Shown here: positions 1 to 4,653 of the stretch, piece by piece | Layout of the letters: the number at the start of each line of letters is the position of its first letter | How positions within the stretch are numbered: the first letter of the stretch is position 1 | Origin: UBA287 sp034190325 | GTDB lineage: Archaea; Thermoplasmatota; UBA186; UBA287 | Direction: 5' to 3' | NCBI GenBank assembly: GCA_034190325.1 | Contig: JAXHST010000065.1 | Location: 1-5,994, forward strand | Length of the DNA: 5,994 nt | Program-made: the position numbers and the translations under genes | Notes under the pieces: generated by a model | The model's input: only the letters and a program-made list of their open reading frames with translations | Told to the model about the DNA's origin: nothing | Database searches by the model: none

Positions 1-691
1 CAAGTTCTGGACGTATTTTGAACAGGTAAAATAGCTTGCTTTTTTCGTTTGTTCTGGCTCTCGGTGGTTTTAAAGTTTCATCTGAGTACATCTTCCCGGG
101 TTCGAGCCTGGATCCGATCTCAGTTTCAAGTGAGAAATAATCTTTCCTTAAAGCTATCGCTAGAGAGCATGCGAGCTTTCTTGCGCTTTTCCCCCTGCTT
201 TTCTTATCTTCACCCTTAACGAGAGGATGCTGGAAGATATATCCGTGCTTGGGCGTCTTTCTATCTTTTTTTTCGCCTCCCAATTCTATCTCATCTCCCT
301 CCCTTTTTTCCTTACCAGAAAACAGCCCTTTTTCAGCACCCATGATCTGCAATCTACTCGCAGGCATAAATGCCAGAGCTCTGAGAGATCCAGAATGGGC
401 AAGCATTTTTGCCAGTATTCTGTATCCTATGAGAGTGGTTGCTGATGGCGCTATGGAATAAAGATAATCCTCAATCTTTTCCTCTACACTTCTTTTTTCT
501 TCGTATAGCGCACTTAACACCGAATCACAAGCACCACTAACGCCTGCATACGGAGTTGTCTCTTTTTTATCCTTTACGTCAGCAATGCTCTTCTCTATAG
601 AGTCTAATAATCTTTCCATATTTATGATTATGAGATCCTTCCTCTGCAGCTCTTTAACAAGCTTTTTTTCATAAAAGCTTATGCAATCCAT
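1..691 (-). CDS. Nop-domain protein (Nop5/Nop56/Prp31 family), 3' end off window
   Basis: Reading the minus strand from ATG at 691 gives 230 codons without a stop, running out of the window at its left edge, so the gene is 3'-partial. Residues about 81-124 (from APSATTLIGYRILAKM through the conserved MPAS and GAEKGLF) and 148-157 (PKHGYIFQHP), followed by RGKSARKLA near 166-174, are the hallmark of the Nop domain, which in archaeal Nop5 binds the kink-turn RNA with L7Ae in box C/D RNPs guiding 2'-O-methylation by fibrillarin. Residues about 7-75 look like a short charged coiled coil. The family normally has a roughly 100-residue N-terminal fibrillarin-binding domain before this; it is absent. 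An in-frame TGA at 703-701 prevents upstream extension, though GTG at 697 is an alternative start. A charged segment of about 25 residues (125-147) separates the two conserved blocks and looks longer than usual. Family assignment is firm; orthology to true Nop5 is uncertain. Confidence 0.85.
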   Translation of the reverse strand, partial: MDCISFYEKKLVKELQRKDLIIINMERLLDSIEKSIADVKDKKETTPYAGVSGACDSVLSALYEEKRSVEEKIEDYLYSIAPSATTLIGYRILAKMLAHSGSLRALAFMPASRLQIMGAEKGLFSGKEKREGDEIELGGEKKDRKTPKHGYIFQHPLVKGEDKKSRGKSARKLACSLAIALRKDYFSLETEIGSRLEPGKMYSDETLKPPRARTNEKSKLFYLFKIRPEL

Positions 692-714
692 ACTCACTAC
701 TCAAATGTGTGCTA

Positions 715-726
715 CTATATATAAAA
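715..726 (-). promoter_or_regulatory. TATA box of the Nop-domain gene
   Basis: The minus strand reads TTTTATATATA here, a very good archaeal TATA element. Its centre is about 25-30 nt upstream of GTG 697 and ATG 691, so transcription would start at or just before the start codon. No Shine-Dalgarno sequence is present, consistent with a leaderless mRNA. The position supports the short N-terminus as the real gene start. Confidence 0.65.
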
Positions 727-773
727 CTGATGCTGTGGTTTAACCGTATGAGCGGGAGGCTCATCAAAGTTAA

Positions 774-788
774 TGGAGAAAAAACTAC
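774..788 (-). terminator. possible T-tract terminator after mobB
   Basis: On the minus strand, downstream of the mobB stop, there is a T5 run (about 833-839) and then GTAGTTTTTTCTCC at 774-788. Archaeal termination typically uses such U-rich tracts. A 6-bp hairpin (ATGAGC, 5-nt loop, GCTCAT; 748-764) lies just beyond. The 159 bp between mobB and the Nop gene start contain nothing else I can support apart from the Nop promoter. Confidence 0.35.
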
Positions 789-850
789 AATGTTTTTGAG
801 ATCTCATAGATCACAAGCTCTCAGAGAGAAGGTAAAAAGAGATATTCTGG

Positions 851-1297
851 CTAGCTTCGCACAGCTCCAGAGCCTCTGGCTGCACCTATGGCCCGCTCTA
901 TGATCTCAAGCACCTCTTCGAACCTTTCATCAGAGTACCTGAAGATAGTGCTCTCTGTTTCTTCCGCATCACCAAAGACAAAATTTTTTATGCTAGCACC
1001 TTTAAATCCTTCAACAAGAACAACATCACATAGGGGCTCCATCACCCGCAGAATCTCTTCTATCCCCAGCGCCCTGTCTAAGACTATGGAGCTCTGTTCC
1101 TTTGCGGACAACACAGAAAAGAGAGCCCCAGCTTTTCTAAAACGTTGTGTATCCTTGCCTTCATCAGCCCTGACGTCCAGGTGTGTGTGCTTGACTGCTA
1201 TCACCTCATACCCTCTCTCTTTGAGAGCTCTTATCAGCTCTTCTATAACCGTTGTTTTTCCGCTGTTACTGCTCCCATAGAAACCGAATGCTACCAT
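851..1297 (-). CDS. mobB: MobB, molybdopterin-guanine dinucleotide biosynthesis adaptor (P-loop GTP-binding protein)
   Basis: This 148-residue protein has the length and motif order of MobB. The Walker A loop GSSNSGKT lies at residues 8-15, the conserved KHTH at 36-39, a DTQRFRKAGA segment at 49-58, and the VEGFK motif at 95-99 after a hydrophobic beta strand (DVVLVEG). MobB is a soluble GTP-binding partner of MobA, which attaches GMP to the metal-pterin cofactor to make the dinucleotide form; no MobA domain is fused here and no mobA is in the window. The ATG lies 7 nt inside the end of moeA and is preceded by a GAGGTGGAG stretch (about 1306-1315) that can act as a ribosome binding site, so translation is probably coupled. 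It is the last gene of the rfcS-moaB-moeA-mobB cluster, and T-rich sequence follows its TAG stop. I see no missing catalytic residue. Confidence 0.9.
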   Translation of the reverse strand: MVAFGFYGSSNSGKTTVIEELIRALKERGYEVIAVKHTHLDVRADEGKDTQRFRKAGALFSVLSAKEQSSIVLDRALGIEEILRVMEPLCDVVLVEGFKGASIKNFVFGDAEETESTIFRYSDERFEEVLEIIERAIGAARGSGAVRS

Positions 1298-2493
1298 GAA
1301 AAGAGCTCCACCTCAACTTCTTCATCTTTTTCCACTTGATCTCTATCCGCATCCACCGTTATGAAGCCCGTAGCTCCTGCAAGGCTGGTTATTGTGCTGG
1401 ATTCCTTATACACGGAATATGCATGCTCTCCCTCCAGCCTCACGGTCACATTCTTCTTTCTTCCCCTGCTCAATTTAATGCTTTGAGCCATCCTTGCCCT
1501 TACGATCCTTCTCTCCCTCTCAGGTGCGCCAGCCATTTTTCTTATAGCAGGTACAAGAAACAGATATCCATTCATAAGGCAGCTTGTTGGAAATCCTGGC
1601 AGACAGAGCACAGGCTTGTCTTTATACAGCGCAAACATCGTTGGCTTTCCCGGTTTTATCCTGACTCCATGGAATAACACAGCTTTACCCAGAATATCCA
1701 CTAACATGTCTCTTTCCCCGACGGAGCTTCCACCTGAGAAGACAATCATATCATTATCCATTGCGCTGTTAAGAGCTCTTTTCAGCTCTTCTTCCCTGTC
1801 TTCAACTATATCATAAGCAACAGACTTGCAGAAGTTGCGCTCCAGTAGAGCGCTTAGAGTGTACGTGTTTATGTTGTATATCTTGCTCCCCTCCAGATCT
1901 TTGCCCAGAGGCAAAAGCTCGTTACCTGTAGATATTATTGCTATTCCTGGTTTCCTTAAAACGTTGATTCTCTGTATTCCTAGCGCAGCAAGCGCCCCTA
2001 TCTTTGAAGGATCTAAAAGCGTGCCCCTTTCTAATACGGTTTCGCCCTTTTTTATATCCTCCCCTACTCTAGACACATTCTCAAAAGGTTGTACTGGTCT
2101 GGAGATCCTTATCTTATCTTTCTCTCCTTCAACAGCTTCTGTGTTCTCAACCATAACGACGGCATCACAGCTATCTGGTAAAGGTGCTCCGGTGGCGATC
2201 TTTACGCATTCACTCTCATTTACTTTTATCTCCTTACTCGTTCCCGCAAATATCTCCCCAACAACTCTGAATGGCACACCAGCTTCCAGAGCATCCTCAG
2301 ATCTCACAGCATAACCATCCATCGCGCTCCTGTTAAATGGAGGCACGTCATAGGGTGCTTTCACATCCTCAGCCAGGATCCTCCTGTCTGCAAGATCTAT
2401 AGAAAGCGCTTCACTCTCATCAATTGCCCTGATGTTTTCCATTATAATGTTAAGAGCTTCTTCATCGCTTATCAAACTCTTAAATGGTCTCAT
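1291..2493 (-). CDS. moeA: MoeA, molybdopterin molybdenumtransferase
   Basis: MoeA inserts molybdate (or tungstate) into adenylylated molybdopterin. From ATG 2493 the protein is 400 residues, typical of the family. Visible motifs are the PPFNRSAMDGYA signature at 51-62 (its Asp falls at residue 59, the number of the matching catalytic Asp in E. coli MoeA), TGAPLP near 101-106, ISTGNE at 188-192, the MPT-binding GGSSVG at 254-259, KPGKP at 280-284 and LPGFPTS at 298-304, followed by the C-terminal beta-barrel domain IV. The open frame extends ten codons further, to ATG 2523, but I prefer 2493: it forms an ATGA overlap with the moaB stop, a GAGATGAG stretch precedes it, and MRPFKSLISDEEA is how MoeA proteins usually begin. 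It lacks the C-terminal PBP-like substrate domain seen in some archaeal MoeA fusions. Only one moeA copy is visible. Confidence 0.92.
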   Translation of the reverse strand: MRPFKSLISDEEALNIIMENIRAIDESEALSIDLADRRILAEDVKAPYDVPPFNRSAMDGYAVRSEDALEAGVPFRVVGEIFAGTSKEIKVNESECVKIATGAPLPDSCDAVVMVENTEAVEGEKDKIRISRPVQPFENVSRVGEDIKKGETVLERGTLLDPSKIGALAALGIQRINVLRKPGIAIISTGNELLPLGKDLEGSKIYNINTYTLSALLERNFCKSVAYDIVEDREEELKRALNSAMDNDMIVFSGGSSVGERDMLVDILGKAVLFHGVRIKPGKPTMFALYKDKPVLCLPGFPTSCLMNGYLFLVPAIRKMAGAPERERRIVRARMAQSIKLSRGRKKNVTVRLEGEHAYSVYKESSTITSLAGATGFITVDADRDQVEKDEEVEVELFSW

Positions 2494-2942
2494 TTTCTCA
2501 TCTCTAAAAGAATATGCTCGCATTCTTTTATCACTATCCCCGAACCAAGCACACAGGCACTGGTTGAGCCTGGTAAACAGAATATAGCCTTTTTGCCCAT
2601 AACCCCACCGAATGCTCTGCTCATTATGGTGCTCGCCCCTATATCCTCATAGCTTAATCTTCTGAACAGCTCCCCGAATCCACAGAGCTCCTTATCAAGC
2701 AAAGGTTTCAGAGCTTCTGGCGTTAAATCTTTTGAGCTTATGCCTGTACCTCCCATGGTTATCACTATTTCGCCATCAGCTTCCTCAATAGCATGGCGTA
2801 TTCTGTTTAGATCATTTTTTACTATCTTTCTTTCAACAACCTCATAACCTGCTTCTTTTATCATATCCTCAACTGCGTTGCCAGAGAGATCCTCTTTCTC
2901 TGTCCTGCTGTCCGTTATGGCAATCAGAGTAAAACTTACCAT
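2490..2942 (-). CDS. moaB: MoaB/MogA family molybdopterin adenylyltransferase
   Basis: This 150-residue protein carries the MPT-binding signature MGGTGISSKDLTPEA at 63-77, with the conserved Asp at 72. FGELFRRLSYEDIG (89-102), the SRA segment near 108 and LPGSTSAC (123-130) resemble MoaB more than MogA. In bacteria MogA activates molybdopterin with ATP to give MPT-AMP, the substrate of MoeA. Archaea generally use a MoaB-type protein for this step (shown for Pyrococcus furiosus MoaB), and its position next to moeA fits that role. The ATG at 2942 lies 7 nt after the rfcS stop. A TGAGGAT sequence overlapping that stop is a plausible ribosome binding site. The 3' end overlaps the preferred moeA start by 4 nt, indicating coupled translation. 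Length and core residues look complete; the exact MoaB versus MogA label is less certain than the reaction. Confidence 0.9.
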   Translation of the reverse strand: MVSFTLIAITDSRTEKEDLSGNAVEDMIKEAGYEVVERKIVKNDLNRIRHAIEEADGEIVITMGGTGISSKDLTPEALKPLLDKELCGFGELFRRLSYEDIGASTIMSRAFGGVMGKKAIFCLPGSTSACVLGSGIVIKECEHILLEMRK

Positions 2943-2949
2943 CTTATCC

Positions 2950-3900
2950 TCATTTGCCTATCAGGGATAATTTTGCGAGCATGCTCTCCAGCTGTATTCT
3001 CTCATTGCTTCCCTCAGTTAATCTGAAATCAGCTTCACCCAGAGCATCTATGAGCTTCACCTTCTTCCCGGGCTCTACATTCAAGTCGAGCAGAACCCTG
3101 TATATCTGGTATACCACATCCCCGCCCGACATGCCGTACTCAATAAGCAATGAGTCGAGGGTGTTTCTGCTCTTGATGAATTCTCCGTTGAGAGCGTGAT
3201 CAACCATCTCCTTCACCTCTTCAGGCCTGGCTGTTGAAGAGCTCACATAGATCGCGTTGCTGTCTATCTCATTGGTCATGGTTGCAGCAACCTGAAGAAC
3301 GTTCAGAGCTCTTCTAAGATCCCCCTGGGAAATGTAACAGATTGCATCCAGGGCATCTTCATTTATACTGAGCCCCTCTTTTTCAGCGACTCTTTTTAAC
3401 AGCTCTTTCACATCATCATCGCTAAGGGGACTGAAGCGGAAAACAACGCAGCGCGATTGTATGGGCTCAATGATGCGAGAAGAGTAGTTGCATGAGAGAA
3501 TGAACCTGCAGTTGTTTGCGTACATCTCCATCGTCCTTCTGAGAGCGCTCTGCGCATCGTTTGTCAGCGCATCAGCTTCATCCAGGAAAATTATCTTGAT
3601 TGTGAAGCCCCCCAATGGCATAGTTCTTGCAAAATCCTTTATCTTGCCCCTTATTATGTCAATTCCTCTTTCATCACTGGCATTGAGCTCTATGAAGTTG
3701 TTAGCAAAATTCTCTCCGAACAGTTCTCTAGCTAAAGCTATGGCACATGAAGTTTTTCCGGTTCCAGCGGGACCTGCAAAGAGCATATGAGGCACGTTTT
3801 TGCGTTTCACATAGGCCTTGAGTCTTTCAGCTACTTTTGTTTGCCCTACAATATCATCCAATGTTTCCGGTCTGTACTTTTCTATCCATATCTCATGCAT
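2950..3900 (-). CDS. rfcS: Replication factor C small subunit (AAA+ clamp loader)
   Basis: This 316-residue protein is a complete archaeal RFC small subunit. With the large subunit (not in this window) it forms the pentamer that loads the PCNA sliding clamp onto primed DNA using ATP. Visible elements in order are WIEKYRPETLDDIVGQ at 5-20 (RFC N-terminal box), Walker A GPAGTGKT at 43-50, LNASDERG at 72-79, Walker B IIFLDEAD at 103-110, sensor 1 SCNYS at 136-140, the arginine-finger SRC motif at 149-151, sensor 2 GDLRRALN at 193-200, and a helical collar domain to the C-terminus. The start at ATG 3900 fits the family, and a TATA-like element about 25 nt upstream suggests a leaderless transcript. 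It heads the cluster with moaB, moeA and mobB, an unusual partner set for a replication gene. No inteins or truncations are seen. Confidence 0.96.
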   Translation of the reverse strand: MHEIWIEKYRPETLDDIVGQTKVAERLKAYVKRKNVPHMLFAGPAGTGKTSCAIALARELFGENFANNFIELNASDERGIDIIRGKIKDFARTMPLGGFTIKIIFLDEADALTNDAQSALRRTMEMYANNCRFILSCNYSSRIIEPIQSRCVVFRFSPLSDDDVKELLKRVAEKEGLSINEDALDAICYISQGDLRRALNVLQVAATMTNEIDSNAIYVSSSTARPEEVKEMVDHALNGEFIKSRNTLDSLLIEYGMSGGDVVYQIYRVLLDLNVEPGKKVKLIDALGEADFRLTEGSNERIQLESMLAKLSLIGK

Positions 3901-3914
3901 GCTCTCAGATTATT

Positions 3915-4034
3915 CTAGAGGATAAAAAACTTTGCCCTGCTCTGTGTACCTGCGTTAAGGTCTGAAAAATAGCTTTCAATTTTTGCATTCATGCCCGCTC
4001 TATGATATTCCAAAAATTTTTCTGAAAATCTCAT
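3915..4034 (-). CDS. Doubtful 39-residue ORF upstream of rfcS
   Basis: On the minus strand an ATG at 4034 opens a 39-codon frame ending in TAG at 3915, 14 nt before the rfcS start. The product (MRFSEKFLEYHRAGMNAKIE...) is amphipathic and charged like a real protein, and its pattern loosely recalls the first helix of polyprenyl diphosphate synthases, but it is far too short to be one. There is no clear Shine-Dalgarno site. Its last codons coincide with the rfcS TATA element, which argues for chance openness. Its ATG begins at the very edge of the 121-bp duplicated segment. It could be a short upstream ORF, the remnant of a lost gene, or nothing. No function is assigned. Confidence 0.25.
   Translation of the reverse strand: MRFSEKFLEYHRAGMNAKIESYFSDLNAGTQSRAKFFIL
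3921..3930 (-). promoter_or_regulatory. TATA-like element of rfcS
   Basis: The minus strand reads GTTTTTTATC, preceded by purine-rich GCAAA that could serve as a BRE. Its centre is about 25 nt upstream of the rfcS ATG, which would place the transcription start at or beside the start codon; no Shine-Dalgarno site is present. It would drive the rfcS-moaB-moeA-mobB unit. Confidence 0.5.
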
Positions 4035-4154
4035 TTCAGATACCGCTCATACTGATGGCTTAAGCCTTAACTCTGACATCATTAATAGAGCTCTGAAAGA
4101 AAAGAGTGGAGAAAGATAAAAAGACTCTGGACCTCTCTCACGATCTCCTCTCGG
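4034..4154. repeat. 121-bp direct repeat, copy 1 (left contig end)
   Basis: This segment is identical over 121 bp to positions 4255-4375. Copy 1 runs right up to the first N of the gap. It contains the palindromes GGCTTAAGCC and AGAGCTCT. Because the identity stops exactly at the gap edges on both sides, I read it as the overlapping end of a contig rather than a biological repeat. Confidence 0.95.
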
Positions 4155-4254
4155 NNNNNNNNNNNNNNNNNNNNNNNNNNNNNNNNNNNNNNNNNNNNNN
4201 NNNNNNNNNNNNNNNNNNNNNNNNNNNNNNNNNNNNNNNNNNNNNNNNNNNNNN
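4155..4254. other. Assembly gap (100 N)
   Basis: This is a run of exactly 100 ambiguous bases, the conventional placeholder for a gap of unknown length. The identical 121-bp flanks suggest that the two contigs actually overlap and that the gap may hold no sequence at all. Confidence 0.98.
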
Positions 4255-4375
4255 TTTCAGATACCGCTCATACTGATGGCTTAAGCCTTAACTCTGACAT
4301 CATTAATAGAGCTCTGAAAGAAAAGAGTGGAGAAAGATAAAAAGACTCTGGACCTCTCTCACGATCTCCTCTCGG
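4255..4375. repeat. 121-bp direct repeat, copy 2 (right contig end)
   Basis: This is an exact duplicate of 4034-4154, offset by 221 bp, starting at the first base after the N run. If the contigs are merged, the rfcS to synthetase intergenic distance falls by 221 bp, to about 515 bp. On the plus strand one frame reads ...DIINRALKEKSGER and stops at TAA 4338-4340, but no start codon is visible because the frame begins at the contig edge. Confidence 0.95.
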
Positions 4376-4470
4376 CGCCAGCACTTATCTTAAATTATGA
4401 GCTCAGTAGCCGGAACCTTTTCCCTTCAAACCGGAGAACAGAAAAAAATCAAAAGAGATCTTGCGGACAA

Positions 4471-4480
4471 ATGTTAAATA
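4471..4480 (+). promoter_or_regulatory. Possible TATA box for the synthetase transcript
   Basis: ATGTTAAATA fits an archaeal TATA element. A start site about 25 nt downstream would fall near 4501, at the GTG of a short frame, and would give the synthetase mRNA a leader of roughly 135 nt. It is the best-looking candidate in the region, but it is a weak match on its own. Confidence 0.35.
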
Positions 4481-4500
4481 CGAACAGGTAGATTACGGGT

Positions 4501-4653
4501 GTGGATCTCATCCATGTGGGGCTATGTGTGGGTATTATGTCTCTGAGTGTGCTCTTTATCCGCATAATTACGCTACCATACTCCGCTACAATAAATGCAC
4601 CAATATCCAGGGTAAAAAGCCTGGAGGAGAAAAAATATGAAAGAACTCTTTAA
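4501..4653 (+). CDS. Doubtful 50-residue ORF with one predicted membrane segment
   Basis: GTG 4501 opens a frame of 50 codons ending at TAA 4651-4653, overlapping the first codons of the synthetase. Residues about 3-24 (LIHVGLCVGIMSLSVLFIRI and onward) form a hydrophobic stretch long enough for one membrane helix, followed by a charged tail (SRVKSLEEKKYERTL). A TATA-like element lies about 25 nt upstream, which would suit leaderless GTG initiation. Against it, other frames in the same stretch are open, its 3' end covers the synthetase ribosome binding site and start, and I recognise no family. It may be a small membrane protein, a regulatory upstream ORF, or chance. Confidence 0.25.
   Translation: MDLIHVGLCVGIMSLSVLFIRIITLPYSATINAPISRVKSLEEKKYERTL
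4623..4629 (+). promoter_or_regulatory. Ribosome binding site of the synthetase alpha gene
   Basis: GGAGGAG sits 7-8 nt before ATG 4637, a near-perfect Shine-Dalgarno site. It fixes the start codon and implies a transcript with a 5' leader, unlike the leaderless rfcS and Nop genes. Confidence 0.85.

Larger units (their letters stand above)
4376..4636. other. Intergenic leader region with overlapping short open frames
   Basis: This 261-bp stretch between the repeat and the synthetase has no convincing gene. Short frames seen on the plus strand are: ATG 4397 to TAA 4477 (26 residues, MSSVAGTFSL...); a Cys-rich frame open from after TAG 4405-4407 to TGA 4638, with an internal ATG at 4524, overlapping the synthetase start as ATGA; and a GTG-started frame from 4501 listed separately. 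A minus-strand frame is also open here. Several frames being open at once suggests low stop density rather than coding. A small hairpin (TGGAT, CTC, ATCCA) lies at 4502-4514. Confidence 0.5.

Noticed and set aside
748..764. Six-bp hairpin (ATGAGC/GCTCAT) as a regulatory RNA element
   Set aside because: It is a short isolated stem upstream of the Nop TATA box, at most part of termination after mobB; nothing supports a riboswitch or ncRNA.
709..903. Plus-strand 64-codon frame between the Nop gene and mobB
   Set aside because: It overlaps the mobB 3' end and the Nop promoter, has no ribosome binding site, and shows no family features; the Nop TATA box and mobB explain the region better.
888..2314. 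Long plus-strand frames opposite mobB and moeA
   Set aside because: They are antisense shadows of well-recognised genes and contain no recognisable domains.
2494..2523. Ten-codon upstream extension of moeA to ATG 2523
   Set aside because: It would overlap moaB by 34 nt and add a non-conserved leader; the ATGA junction at 2493 and the family's usual N-terminus favour the shorter start.
4045..4100. Box C/D guide RNA-like boxes (ATGATGT, CTGA) in the 121-bp segment, considered because of the Nop protein
   Set aside because: Box C deviates from RUGAUGA, no D'/C' pair with normal spacing can be placed, and the flanks do not form a terminal stem on either strand.
4034..4375. CRISPR array, insertion sequence ends or phage attachment site formed by the direct repeats
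   Set aside because: There are only two copies, the repeat is too long for CRISPR, there are no inverted termini or transposase, and the boundaries coincide exactly with the N gap.
4397..4477. 26-codon ORF MSSVAGTFSL... as a leader peptide gene
   Set aside because: It has no ribosome binding site or recognisable attenuator, several frames are open in the same stretch, and there is no family match I can name.
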